DNA of 64,000 bases from Paenibacillus sp. (GCF_035645195.1 NZ_DASQNA010000027.1:62001-126000); one strand, 5' to 3'. Shown: positions 1 through 8,448, numbered from the stretch's first letter. A program made the numbers and translations. Notes: generated by a model not told the origin, from the sequence alone.

Positions 1-1
1 C

Positions 2-724
2 GACTACAAGCTGTTCGTCAATTCGCCGCCGATTTTGATCAACCACAACAAGAAAGAAGGCAACAGCCCGTACGGGTACAAGGACACGACGCCGCTCGCG
101 CAGCTGACGGAGGATTTCGGGGCGATCGTCGTCGGAGCGGACTCGGCGTTCGACGATTTAGCGGAGCTGCTTGCAGCGATCAAGAACGACCCGTCGTCCG
201 TCACCGTCGCAGGCGGTTCGGCGCCGGGCTCGATGGACCATCTGATCGCCGTTCTGCCGGCATTCAAGTACGGCATCGACCCGAAAGCCGTGAAATATGT
301 GTCGTACGACGGCGGCGGCGAAGCGGTGGCGGCGCTGCTCGGCGGTTCGGCCGACGTGATCGCGACCGACGTTTCGGGCGTCGGGGAGTACTTGAAAGCG
401 GGCAAGGTGAAGGTGCTCGGCATCAGCTCGGCGGAGCGGCTCGGCGGCGAGCTGAGCGAATTGAAGACGTTCAAAGAGCAGGGCGTGGACGCGGAATTCG
501 TCATTTGGCGCGGCGTGTTCGGTCCGAAGAACATGTCGGAAGGCGCGAAGGCGTACTGGACGGAAAAGCTGCAGGCGCTGTCGGCAAGCGACGCGTGGAA
601 GGCGGAGCTCGCGGCCAACGGCTGGGCGAGCGAGTACAAAAACGCGGACGATTTCGCGGCGTTCCTCGGGGAGCAGGACGTCTTGATCCAAGAGCTGCTC
701 GGCGCTCTCGGCATGGCGAAGTAA
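2..724 (+). CDS. tctC: TctC-type tricarboxylate-binding protein, 5' end outside window
   Basis: This is the C-terminal ~240 residues of an extracytoplasmic solute receptor of the Bug/TctC family, which captures a carboxylate and hands it to the TctA/TctB membrane subunits. The frame is open from base 2, so the signal peptide and N-terminal lobe lie upstream of the window; an internal TTG at 35 is not a real start. Visible family features are the segment around AGGSAPGSMDHL (ligand-loop glycine/serine region), VKYVSYDGGGEAVAALLGG and a C-terminal helix-rich lobe. tctB follows 15 bp later in the same direction, giving the usual C-B-A order. The substrate (citrate, tartrate or another carboxylate) cannot be read from sequence. 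Confidence 0.9.
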   Translation, partial: DYKLFVNSPPILINHNKKEGNSPYGYKDTTPLAQLTEDFGAIVVGADSAFDDLAELLAAIKNDPSSVTVAGGSAPGSMDHLIAVLPAFKYGIDPKAVKYVSYDGGGEAVAALLGGSADVIATDVSGVGEYLKAGKVKVLGISSAERLGGELSELKTFKEQGVDAEFVIWRGVFGPKNMSEGAKAYWTEKLQALSASDAWKAELAANGWASEYKNADDFAAFLGEQDVLIQELLGALGMAK

Positions 725-739
725 AGGGGCGAGAAAATC

Positions 740-1207
740 ATGAACCATACGTTCAGCCGCATCGCCGGCGCCGCCTTGTTCGTTCTGGGCGCGGCGTTCG
801 TGTACGAGAGCCGCGGCATCTCGGAAAGCGCCTACGGCAGCAGCGTCGGGCCGAATTTGTTTCCGACGGGGCTCGGCATCGTGCTGATGCTGCTGTGCGC
901 GCGCCTCATCTACGAAACGTTCCGCGAGCCGAAGCAGGCGAAGACGTCGGGGGGCGACGCGCCGCCTCCCGATTATAAGCGGTTCTCGCTCGTCTTGGGC
1001 TCGGCGCTGCTCTATGCGGTGCTGCTGCAGCCGATCGGCTATTTGATCACCACCTTCTTGTTCTTGACGTTTTGTTTTCAAGTGATGGAGAAAGGGAAGC
1101 TGTGGATGAGCGTCTTGATCTCCGGAGCGTTTACGCTCGGCGTCTACTATTTATTCGTCGAAGTGCTGCAAGGCTCGCTGCCCGGTCTCCCGGTCTGGTT
1201 CCGGTAA
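740..1207 (+). CDS. tctB: TctB small membrane subunit of tripartite tricarboxylate transporter
   Basis: The 155-residue protein has about four hydrophobic segments (roughly residues 5-25, 40-55, 80-100 and 105-145), matching the small membrane subunit of TTT transporters. The first helix starts right after NHTFSRIAG, and the loop containing ESRGISESAYGSSVGPN is typical of TctB, where the periplasmic loop follows helix one. It lies between tctC and tctA in the same direction, with a purine-rich ribosome site (AAAGGGGCGAG) before the ATG. TctB is poorly conserved, so the call rests on size, topology and neighbours as much as on residues. Confidence 0.88.
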   Translation: MNHTFSRIAGAALFVLGAAFVYESRGISESAYGSSVGPNLFPTGLGIVLMLLCARLIYETFREPKQAKTSGGDAPPPDYKRFSLVLGSALLYAVLLQPIGYLITTFLFLTFCFQVMEKGKLWMSVLISGAFTLGVYYLFVEVLQGSLPGLPVWFR

Positions 1208-1252
1208 CGCGCGGCCGCGCCGCTAGAGCATGAACGCGGAAGGGAGTTTCGC

Positions 1253-2782
1253 ATGAATACATTTCAATTTTTGATGCAGGGCTTCGCGGAGGCGCTGCAG
1301 TGGCATAATCTCGTCTTCGCCTTCGTCGGCGTCCTGATCGGGACGGCGGTCGGCGTGCTGCCGGGCATCGGGCCGATGAGCGGCGTGGCGCTGCTCATTC
1401 CGGTGACCGCCTCGCTCACCGCGGGCCAGGACCCCGAGTCGGCGGCGGCGAGCGCCATCATTTTGCTGGCGGGCGTCTACTACGGCGCCATGTACGGCGG
1501 CTCGACGACGTCGATCCTGCTGAACACGCCGGGGGAATCGTCCTCCGTCGTCACCGCGCTGGACGGGTACCAGATGGCTCGCCAAGGGCGCGCCGGCGCG
1601 GCGCTCGCGATCGCGGCGATCGGCTCGTTCGCCGCCGGCATCGTCGCCTTGATCGGGCTCGTCGCGCTCGCGCAGCCGCTGTCGGCCGTCGCGCTGAAGT
1701 TCGGGCCGGCCGAATATTTCTCGCTCATGATTCTCGGTTTGTGCGCGGTCAGCGGCCTCGCCGGCAAATCGATGACGAAGGCGCTGATCATGACCGTGCT
1801 CGGGCTGCTGCTCGCGACGATCGGCATCGACAACGTGTCGGGCGTGGCGCGGTTCACGTACGGCGTTCCGGTGCTCTACTCGGGTCTCGAGTTTCTGACG
1901 GTCGCCGTCGGCTTGTTCGCTCTCGGCGAGGTGTTCAAGACGATCCTCGAGCGGGACGGCGGCGGCGGCGCCGCAGTCGCGCGCGTCGGGCGGATTTTGC
2001 CGACGAAGCGGGATTTGAAGGACAGCGCCGGCCCGATCATGCGCGGATCGCTGCTCGGCTTTTTCATCGGCATCCTGCCGGGCGCCGGCGCGACGCTGGC
2101 GTCGTTCTTCTCCTACATTCTGGAGAAGAAGCTCAGCAAAAACCCCAAGGCTTTCGGCCATGGCACGATCGCCGGCGTCGCGGCGCCGGAGTCGGCGAAC
2201 AACGGCGCGTCGGGCGGCGCGCTCATCCCGCTGCTGACGCTCGGCATTCCGGGCTCCGGCACGACGGCGATTCTCATGGGCGCGCTCATCATGTACAACG
2301 TTCAGCCGGGACCGCTGCTGTTTTCGGACCACCCGACGATCGCCTGGGGGCTGATCGCCAGCATGTTTATCGGCAATCTGATGCTGCTGCTTTTGAACAT
2401 GCCGCTCGTCAAAGTGTTCGCGAAAATCATCGAAACGCCGGCGAAATATTTGCTGCCGATCATTATCGCGATTTCGATTTTCGGCGTCTACGCGGTGCAG
2501 TTCACGACGTTCGACTTGGTGCTCTTGATCGGCTGCGGCGTCGCCGGCTACGCGCTGTCGAAGCATGATTTTCCGATCGCGCCGCTCGTCCTCGGCCTCG
2601 TGCTCGGACCGATGATCGAGAACAACCTTCGCCGCGCGCTCACGATCTCGAACGGGGATTTTCTTATTTTCGTGCAAAAGCCGGTGTCTCTCGCCTTTCT
2701 CGCGATCGCGGCGCTGTGGATGCTGATCCCGCTGCTGCTGAAACGCCGGGGGCGCAACGTCATCGTTAACGAGGAAGCATGA
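1253..2782 (+). CDS. tctA: TctA large permease subunit of tripartite tricarboxylate transporter
   Basis: A 509-residue polytopic membrane protein with the two TctA signature blocks: GVLPGIGPMSG near residue 35 followed by YGGSTTSILLNTPGESSS near residue 80, and the matching second-half block GILPGAGATLASF near residue 275 followed by PESANNGASGGALIPLL and LGIPGSGTTAILMGA. This internal duplication is characteristic of the family. It forms the transport channel that works with TctC and TctB, normally driven by an ion gradient. It starts 45 bp after tctB with an AAGGGAG ribosome site, and its stop codon overlaps the next start (ATGA), which couples it to the AEC permease. Confidence 0.97.
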   Translation: MNTFQFLMQGFAEALQWHNLVFAFVGVLIGTAVGVLPGIGPMSGVALLIPVTASLTAGQDPESAAASAIILLAGVYYGAMYGGSTTSILLNTPGESSSVVTALDGYQMARQGRAGAALAIAAIGSFAAGIVALIGLVALAQPLSAVALKFGPAEYFSLMILGLCAVSGLAGKSMTKALIMTVLGLLLATIGIDNVSGVARFTYGVPVLYSGLEFLTVAVGLFALGEVFKTILERDGGGGAAVARVGRILPTKRDLKDSAGPIMRGSLLGFFIGILPGAGATLASFFSYILEKKLSKNPKAFGHGTIAGVAAPESANNGASGGALIPLLTLGIPGSGTTAILMGALIMYNVQPGPLLFSDHPTIAWGLIASMFIGNLMLLLLNMPLVKVFAKIIETPAKYLLPIIIAISIFGVYAVQFTTFDLVLLIGCGVAGYALSKHDFPIAPLVLGLVLGPMIENNLRRALTISNGDFLIFVQKPVSLAFLAIAALWMLIPLLLKRRGRNVIVNEEA

Positions 2783-3705
2783 ACGTCCTGCCGCTGATTT
2801 TGCTCGAGGTGATGCTGCCGTTCCTGTTGCTGGCGGGGCTCGGCGCGCTGCTGCAGCGGAGGCTTCGGTTCGACATGCGCACGCTCTCGAAAATCGTCAA
2901 CGTGTATTTGCTGCCGGCGGTCTGCTTCGCGAAGCTGTACGAAAGTCCGATCGACGCTTCGGCCGCGTTCGTCGCGGTCGGGTTTTGGCTGCTGCTGAAC
3001 GGGACGCTGACGGCGCTCGGCGCCGGGGCGGCGAAGCTGTGGCGCATCCGAGAGGACGACCGCCCGGTCGTGCGCAACGGCTTCGTCCTCAGCAACCAAG
3101 GGAATTACGGGCTGCCGGTGAGCGAGCTCGTGTTCGCGCACAGCCCGCTTGCGATGTCGGTGCAGGCGCTGCTGTCCGTCGTCCAGAACGTCTATACCTA
3201 CACGTTCGGGACGGCGCAGTTCGCGAAACGGGGGAGAGGCGCGGCATTGTTGGCGCTGTCGACGGCGGCGCGAATGCCGGTGATGTACGCGCTGGCGGCG
3301 GCGCTGCTCTGCCGAACGTTCGGCTGGCGGCTGCCGGAACCGGTCTGGGAGCCGATCGCCGGCGTGGCGGACGCGTTCTTCGCGATCGCGATCTTGACGC
3401 TGGGAGCGCAGCTCGCGGACGCGAAAGCGCTCCGCTTGGGGCGCTCGCTGTGGGTCGCCGCGGCGGGGAGGCTGCTGCTGGCGCCCGCGGCCGCGCTGCT
3501 GCTCATCTGGTGCTTCCGCATGGACGGCCCGCTCGCGCAGGCGCTGTTCGCGGCCAGCTCGTACCCGATCTCGCGGAACAGCTCGCTTATTGCGCTAGAA
3601 TACGGGAAAAGTCCGGACCTCGCCGCGCAGCTCGTCGTCGCGACGACGCTGCTCAGCGGCGTCACGGTGACGGCGGTTATCGCCGCGTCGCAGCTGTTGT
3701 GGTGA
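2779..3705 (+). CDS. AEC family transporter (auxin efflux carrier/malate permease type)
   Basis: The 308-residue protein is almost entirely hydrophobic, with about ten predicted membrane segments and a short central loop, the size and topology of the AEC family (PF03547). Family-like stretches are FVLSNQGNYGLPVSEL near residue 103, a conserved Asn/Gly-rich first-half motif, and SYPISRNSSLIALEYG in the second half. Bacterial members include malate and other organic-acid permeases, which fits a gene translationally coupled (ATGA overlap) to tctA and followed 25 bp later by malic enzyme. The substrate is inferred from context only. Confidence 0.85.
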   Translation: MNVLPLILLEVMLPFLLLAGLGALLQRRLRFDMRTLSKIVNVYLLPAVCFAKLYESPIDASAAFVAVGFWLLLNGTLTALGAGAAKLWRIREDDRPVVRNGFVLSNQGNYGLPVSELVFAHSPLAMSVQALLSVVQNVYTYTFGTAQFAKRGRGAALLALSTAARMPVMYALAAALLCRTFGWRLPEPVWEPIAGVADAFFAIAILTLGAQLADAKALRLGRSLWVAAAGRLLLAPAAALLLIWCFRMDGPLAQALFAASSYPISRNSSLIALEYGKSPDLAAQLVVATTLLSGVTVTAVIAASQLLW

Positions 3706-3730
3706 TTTATTTTGAAGGGATGGGATTCTT

Positions 3731-5143
3731 ATGGCAATTCCGGCGAACGCCAGCACGACGATCGTGCTTCGTCTTGAAATCGAGAAAGAGAAAGCTTCGT
3801 TCGGCCACATCGCGACCGCCATCGGGGAAGCCGGCGGCGACATCGTCGCGGTCGACGTCAATCGGCCGGGCAAAACGACGACCGTCCGCGACATTACGGT
3901 GAACGTCGCGGACGCGCTGCAGACGAAGGCGATCGTAGAGGTGCTGCGCGCTCTGGACGGCGTCACCGTGCTGCAGGTGTCCGACCAGACGTTCCTGCTT
4001 CATCTCGGCGGCAAAATCGAGGTGACGCCCAAAATCGCGATCAAGACGCGCGACGATTTGTCCCGCGTTTATACGCCGGGGGTGGCGCGCATTTGCACAG
4101 CCATCCACGAGGAGCCGAGCCGCGCCCACTCGCTGACGATCAAGCGGAATACGATCGCGGTCGTCTCGGACGGCTCCGCGGTGCTCGGCCTCGGCAACAT
4201 CGGGCCGCTCGCGGCGATGCCCGTCATGGAGGGCAAGGCGATGCTGTTCAAGCAGATCGCGGGCGTCGACGCGTTCCCGATCTGTCTCGACACGCAGGAC
4301 ACCGAGGAAATCATCCGCACGATCAAGCTGATCGCGCCGGCGTTCGGCGGCATCAACCTCGAGGATATATCGTCGCCGCGCTGCTTCGAAATCGAAGAGC
4401 GGCTGACGGAGGAGCTCGACATTCCCGTGTTCCACGACGACCAGCACGGGACGGCGGTCGTGCTGCTGGCCGGGCTGTACAACGCGGTGCAGGTCGTGCG
4501 CAAGCGGCTCGAGGATTGCAAAATCGTCCTGTGCGGCGTCGGCGCGGCCGGCATCGCGTGCACGAAAATTTTGCTCGCGGCGGGCGCGACGAACATTATC
4601 GGCGTCGATCGCGGCGGCGCGCTCGTCCGGGGGCAGACGTACGGCCACGACGCCTGGAATTGGTACGCCGAGCATACGAACCCGAACCGGGAAGCCGGCA
4701 CGCTGTCCGACGTCATCGCCGGCGCCGACATTTTCATCGGCGTATCGGGGCCGGGCGTGCTGACCCGCGAGGACGTGCGGCGCATGGCGAGGGACCCGAT
4801 CGTGTTCGCGATGGCGAATCCGACGCCGGAAATTTCGCCGGAGGAAGCCGAAGGCGTCGTGCGCGTCATGGCGACCGGCCGGTCGGACTATCCGAACCAA
4901 ATCAACAACGTGCTCTGCTTCCCGGGGCTGTTCCGCGGCGTGCTGAACTGCCGGGCGTCGCGGGTGACGGAGCGGATGAAGCTGGCGGCGGCGCGCGCGA
5001 TCGCTTCGGTCGTCACGGACGAGGAGCGGAACGAGCACTATATCATCCCGAGCGTGTTCAACCAGTCGGTGGCGGATCGGGTGCGGGACGCGGTCATCGA
5101 GGCGGCGATCGAGGACGGCGTCGCGCGCCGCAGGCCGCGCTGA
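3731..5143 (+). CDS. NAD(P)-dependent malic enzyme with N-terminal ACT domain
   Basis: Oxidatively decarboxylates malate to pyruvate and CO2. Residues ~7-80 form an ACT regulatory domain (IVLRLEIEKEKASFGHIA ... LQVSDQTFLL), and the catalytic part follows. Catalytic and binding features are visible: YTPGVARIC with the catalytic tyrosine near residue 115, MEGKAMLFKQIAGVDAFPI with the general-base lysine near 180, DDQHGTAVV in the metal-binding region, and a Rossmann glycine motif LCGVGAAGIACTKIL near 275. At 470 aa it is the size of the short bacterial malic enzymes (YqkJ-like). Downstream of a TTT transporter and an AEC permease, it probably completes a carboxylate utilisation unit. Whether NAD or NADP is used cannot be decided by eye. 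Confidence 0.95.
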   Translation: MAIPANASTTIVLRLEIEKEKASFGHIATAIGEAGGDIVAVDVNRPGKTTTVRDITVNVADALQTKAIVEVLRALDGVTVLQVSDQTFLLHLGGKIEVTPKIAIKTRDDLSRVYTPGVARICTAIHEEPSRAHSLTIKRNTIAVVSDGSAVLGLGNIGPLAAMPVMEGKAMLFKQIAGVDAFPICLDTQDTEEIIRTIKLIAPAFGGINLEDISSPRCFEIEERLTEELDIPVFHDDQHGTAVVLLAGLYNAVQVVRKRLEDCKIVLCGVGAAGIACTKILLAAGATNIIGVDRGGALVRGQTYGHDAWNWYAEHTNPNREAGTLSDVIAGADIFIGVSGPGVLTREDVRRMARDPIVFAMANPTPEISPEEAEGVVRVMATGRSDYPNQINNVLCFPGLFRGVLNCRASRVTERMKLAAARAIASVVTDEERNEHYIIPSVFNQSVADRVRDAVIEAAIEDGVARRRPR

Positions 5144-5230
5144 TCGCCGCGCCGCCGATTTACCCGCTGCTAATTGATGCGCTGATTTACGGCTAATTCG
5201 GTATTCGGACGAGGGAACGGGGGGAGCGCG

Positions 5231-5473
5231 GTGAGCGGCATCGGCGCGAGCGCGATCGTGAGCATTAACCAGACGGCGAACCGGTTCCAATCCAGCATCG
5301 TGCTGCGATGGAAGGGGAAGGCGATCGACGTCAAAAGCATTCTTGGTCTCAGCCTGACGCTGCTGAGCTCGCAGGAGTATACGCTGGAGGTGCATGGGCC
5401 CGACGAAGCGGAGGCGAAAGCCGCGATGATCGCGGCGTTCGAGAAGCACGGGCTGCGGGTGATCGCGGGATAA
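5231..5473 (+). CDS. HPr-like domain protein lacking the active-site histidine
   Basis: An 80-residue protein that aligns by eye with the PTS phosphocarrier HPr: the stretch INQTANRFQSSI matches HPr's VQTASKF region, and VKSILGL corresponds to the segment around the regulatory Ser46 (KSIMG). The N-terminal strand of HPr that carries His15 is missing, and the only histidines are near the C-terminal half (VHGPD and EKHGL). A GTG start with a strong GGGGGGAG site is the first usable start, since in-frame stops lie just upstream (5171 region), so the truncation is not a mis-called start. It may act as a regulator through the serine site, as Crh does, or have another role. It follows malic enzyme by 87 bp and ends at a terminator. 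Confidence 0.75.
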   Translation: MSGIGASAIVSINQTANRFQSSIVLRWKGKAIDVKSILGLSLTLLSSQEYTLEVHGPDEAEAKAAMIAAFEKHGLRVIAG

Positions 5474-5476
5474 CGA

Positions 5477-5509
5477 GAAGGGCGCCGATGTTCGGCGCCC
5501 TTCTTTTTT
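5477..5509 (+). terminator. Rho-independent terminator after the tct/malic enzyme unit
   Basis: A perfect 12-bp stem (GAAGGGCGCCGA / TCGGCGCCCTTC) with a 3-base loop is followed by six Ts. It begins 3 bp after the HPr-like stop codon and ends the plus-strand unit just before the convergent minus-strand methyltransferase. Confidence 0.93.
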
Positions 5510-5566
5510 GGTTCGGTTACGGGGAACGATTGGAATGCGGTATGTTGCGGCTTGTTGCGGCGCGGC

Positions 5567-6637
5567 TTATTGCGGTGACGCTTCGACGATGCTCCACGGC
5601 GTCGGCGTCGGCACGACCCGGTTCAAGCGGAAGCCCGCCCGCTCCAGCAGCGTCTTGTATTCCGCTTCCGTTCGTTCCTTCCCGGACGTGATCGCCAGCA
5701 TCTCGAGATCGATCCACTTCGCGGGATGCGGCGCGTCGCCCGGCGGCACGACCGTCTCGATAAGCAGCAGCTTGGCGTCCGGGAGCATCGCGCGCCGGCA
5801 ATTCGTTAAGATGAGCGCCGCTTCCGCGTCGTCCCAATCGTGGATGACGGCTTTGAGGACGTAAGCATCTCCGCCGCTCGGCACCGAAACGAAGAAGTCG
5901 CCCGCGACGCAGCGGCACCGCTCCGCGAGCCCTTGCGCCGCCGCGATGGCCGACGCGTCCGCGGCGACGGGCGCAAGGTCGTACAGGGTGCCTTGCGCGG
6001 CAGGGTGGGCTTTCAGAATTTCCGCCAGCAGTCCCCCTTGGCCGCCGCCGACGTCCACGATATGGCGGAACGGGGCGAAATCGTAGGCGGCGACGAGCGC
6101 CGCTTGAGAGCCGGTTAGGCTCGTCATCGCCCGCTGGAAGACGCCCGCGGCTTCCGCGTCGCCCGCGAGAAATTCGAACAGCGGCTTCCCGTGGACGCGC
6201 GCGAAGGCCGTCTCGCCGGTGCGCACGCTGTGCAGCAGCGACGTCCACGCGTCGCGGTGCCACGGCTCCCCGAACATGACGGCCGTATCGCGCAGCGATG
6301 CGGGATGGTCGCTTCGCAGGTAGGTGCCGAGCGGCCCGAGCTCGAATGCGTCCGCCTCGTTGCGGCGGACGATGCCCGCGCTCGCCGCCGCCCGCAGGAC
6401 GCGGTACAGGCTTGGCGCGTGCGCCGCGGTCGCCTCCGCGAGCTCCTCCGCCGTCCGCGGGCCGTCCCGCAGCAGATCGGGAATGCCGAGCTTGGCGACG
6501 ACATACAGCCCCTGCTGCACCATGCCGCCCATGATCATTTGATACAGCTGCCCGATCTCGTGGGCCGCTTGCTCTTGCGCCTTCCTTTGCGATTGCACTT
6601 GCGTTTGCTCTTGCGTTTGCGCGTTATCGTTCGACAA
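5567..6637 (-). CDS. SAM-dependent O-methyltransferase (COMT/acetylserotonin type)
   Basis: A 356-residue class I methyltransferase of the O-methyltransferase_2 family. The N-terminus is Gln-rich and followed by a winged-helix dimerisation domain (residues ~30-110: LGIPDLLRDGPRTAEELAE). The SAM-binding motif is DVGGGQGG at 195-202, and VIHDWDD at 264-270 supplies the histidine that acts as base in this family. Its start lies 14 bp inside the end of the FAD oxidoreductase gene, so both are in one operon. Proteins of this type methylate hydroxyl groups of aromatic or polyketide compounds; the substrate here is unknown. It could be a secondary-metabolite tailoring enzyme standing alone. Confidence 0.88.
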   Translation of the reverse strand: MSNDNAQTQEQTQVQSQRKAQEQAAHEIGQLYQMIMGGMVQQGLYVVAKLGIPDLLRDGPRTAEELAEATAAHAPSLYRVLRAAASAGIVRRNEADAFELGPLGTYLRSDHPASLRDTAVMFGEPWHRDAWTSLLHSVRTGETAFARVHGKPLFEFLAGDAEAAGVFQRAMTSLTGSQAALVAAYDFAPFRHIVDVGGGQGGLLAEILKAHPAAQGTLYDLAPVAADASAIAAAQGLAERCRCVAGDFFVSVPSGGDAYVLKAVIHDWDDAEAALILTNCRRAMLPDAKLLLIETVVPPGDAPHPAKWIDLEMLAITSGKERTEAEYKTLLERAGFRLNRVVPTPTPWSIVEASPQ

Positions 6638-7901
6638 TGTCCTCGCCCTCCGTTTTCGTCCCGGCCTTCGCCGCGATGAGTTTGCCGATTTCCCGTTCGA
6701 TGTCGTCCCAGCTGTAGGAATAGTTATAAAATCCGAGGAATTTCCGCGTCGCCTCCGCGTCGGCGCCGACGAGCGCGTATGCCGCCTCCTGCTCCGGCGC
6801 GATCGGCGTATTTTTCGTCAGCTGGCAGCCCAGGAGGAAGTGCGCCATAAGCCGCTCCTCCATCGTTCGTTGGTATGCGGCCGCCATTGCTTCCCAGCTG
6901 CCGGTCCATTCATTAGGAGTCATGGAGGCGAGCAGTTCGGCGAGCGTTCTCGCCCCGAACAAGGCATCGTGCAGCCCGGTGCCGACCGTCGGGTCCTTGA
7001 ACGTCAGCGCGTCGCCGACGAGCGCCCAGCCGGCGCCCATGCCTTGGTGCCAGTCGTTGTCGTAACCGACGAGCCCGCGCACCGGTGCGTCGAAGCGGGC
7101 GGCGCGCAGCCGCCGCGGCAGCGTCGTGGCGGCGAAGCCTTCGTCCACGAGCGCCCGTACGGCGGCCTCCGGATCGCGCTTCATCCGCTCGGCCCATTCC
7201 TTGTCCGTCAGCGGGAACATGACGCCGAGCGCGTATTGGCCGTCGCTCGTCGGGAAGGCGATCGCGTATTTATCGCCTTGGCGGTACAGCTCCGCGTGAA
7301 GCGGCCCGTCTTGCGTAAACCCGCTGACGTAAGCGACATAAGAGGCGAAGTCGGAAGGGACGTTCCGGAGGCGGGCGCTGCCCGCTAGCTTCCGCACGGT
7401 CGAGAGCCGGCCGTCGGCCCCGACGACCAGCTTCGCGGCGAACGCGGCGTTGCCGCGGCTGCCGCGGCGCTGACCGACGACGCCGGATACTTCGTCGCCG
7501 CGCTTCGTCAGCTCGGCGACGCGGAAGTTCTCGAGCGCCGTCACGTTCGGATGCGATTTCGCCCGCTCGAAGAAGATGCGGTCCAAGTGCGTGCGGCGGA
7601 TGCACAAGCAATCGGCGTAGCCGCCGACGGCCGGGACGACGCCGTCGATGACCGCGCCGCCGAACTGGATGCGCAGTCGATTGTAGGTCGGGGTGTTCGT
7701 CGCGAGCAGCTCGTCGAGCACGCCGAGCTCCTGCAGCATGGCGAGGGAATTATTGAAAAAATTGTGCGTGGACAAGATGTCGCTGGGGAACGAGCCGCGG
7801 TCGCACAGCAACACGTCGAAACCGCGGCGGGCCAAATGACAGGCGAGCGCCGACCCGGCGACCCGGGCCCCAACGATAATGACGTCGTATTCCGTTTTCA
7901 A
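6624..7901 (-). CDS. FAD-dependent oxidoreductase/monooxygenase (group A flavoprotein type)
   Basis: The 425-residue protein has a Rossmann FAD-binding start (VIIVGARVAGSALACHLA, residues ~7-24, the GARxAGS variant seen in this group), a central DG motif (VVGADGRLSTVRKLAG near 165) and the C-terminal FAD-ribityl GD motif (LVGDALTFKDPTVGTG near 290). These are hallmarks of PHBH-like hydroxylases and geranylgeranyl-reductase-like enzymes. Translation begins at TTG 7901 after a GGAGG site. A 7-bp GC hairpin (7925-7944) lies in the leader. The overlapping methyltransferase suggests that hydroxylation (or dehydrogenation) and O-methylation act on one small molecule. Confidence 0.85.
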   Translation of the reverse strand: MKTEYDVIIVGARVAGSALACHLARRGFDVLLCDRGSFPSDILSTHNFFNNSLAMLQELGVLDELLATNTPTYNRLRIQFGGAVIDGVVPAVGGYADCLCIRRTHLDRIFFERAKSHPNVTALENFRVAELTKRGDEVSGVVGQRRGSRGNAAFAAKLVVGADGRLSTVRKLAGSARLRNVPSDFASYVAYVSGFTQDGPLHAELYRQGDKYAIAFPTSDGQYALGVMFPLTDKEWAERMKRDPEAAVRALVDEGFAATTLPRRLRAARFDAPVRGLVGYDNDWHQGMGAGWALVGDALTFKDPTVGTGLHDALFGARTLAELLASMTPNEWTGSWEAMAAAYQRTMEERLMAHFLLGCQLTKNTPIAPEQEAAYALVGADAEATRKFLGFYNYSYSWDDIEREIGKLIAAKAGTKTEGEDIVER

Positions 7902-7924
7902 GCGATACGCCTCCGCTCTTCATT

Positions 7925-7944
7925 CCCGCGCGCCGAGGCGCGGG
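7925..7944 (-). other. GC-rich hairpin in the leader of the FAD oxidoreductase
   Basis: CCCGCGC and GCGCGGG form a perfect 7-bp stem with a 6-base loop, 24 bp before the TTG start of the minus-strand oxidoreductase gene. A TATACT sequence (complement of 7953-7958) could be its -10 box, in which case the hairpin would be at the very 5' end of the mRNA and might stabilise it. No convincing -35 box was seen. Confidence 0.45.
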
Positions 7945-8067
7945 TACGTTCCAGTATATCGAGACGATGAGGAGATCTTCGTGATGCGCGATACGAAAAT
8001 TATGAAGAACCGGCGAAGATTATTCGAAGAAAAACCCGGCTTCGCCGGAGCGGGGCGGGTGCCGATC

Positions 8068-8385
8068 GCCGACGCACGCGTGGGCGCAGGGGGCACTATG
8101 GGAAGGAAGTATGCAAAAGAAGAGGAGGGTGTTGTCTTCTTATGCATACGTGGTCCCCATAATGGGTTTGGATGCGGACGTTCGCGTGGACGCAGGAGGC
8201 ACTATGGGAAGGAAGTATGCAAAAGAAGGGAATGGTGTTGTCTTCTAATGCATACGTGGTTCCCATAATAGGTTCGAATGCGGACGTTCGAGGGAACGCG
8301 GGAGGCACTATGGGAAGGGAGTATGCAAAAGAAGGGAATGGTGTTGTCTTCTTTTGCATACGTGGTTCCCATAATAGGTTCGATT
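8068..8385. repeat. Three tandem 106-bp repeats, each encoding a long hairpin
   Basis: Units begin at 8068, 8174 and 8280 with an exact 106-bp period and differ at few positions. Each contains a two-part inverted repeat. In unit three the outer arms are TATGGGAA (8309-8316) and TTCCCATA (8366-8373), and the inner arms are GTATGCAAAAGAAG (8321-8334) and CTTCTTTTGCATAC (8348-8361), a perfect 14-bp stem with a 13-base loop. Units one and two have one or two mismatches in the inner stem. The array fills the ~550-bp gap between the end of the GNAT gene and the start of the oxidoreductase gene, and would be transcribed as the 3' region of the GNAT message. Open frames here are artefacts of the repetition. 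Confidence 0.9.
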
Positions 8386-8448
8386 CGTCAAGCTCCGCGG
8401 AAAGCCGAGGCGTGATGATGGCAATGCTAGGAATATCGGTTCCGCCGC

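Noticed and set aside
1223-2677. Long minus-strand frame opposite tctA
   Set aside because: Arg/His/Asp-rich translation typical of the antisense of a GC-rich gene; tctA on the other strand is certain.
3707-5449. 580-codon minus-strand frame opposite malic enzyme
   Set aside because: No recognisable domain, composition of an antisense shadow, and it spans two real genes on the plus strand.
8068-8385. CRISPR-like array
   Set aside because: Units are contiguous 106-bp copies with no unique spacers and no cas genes.
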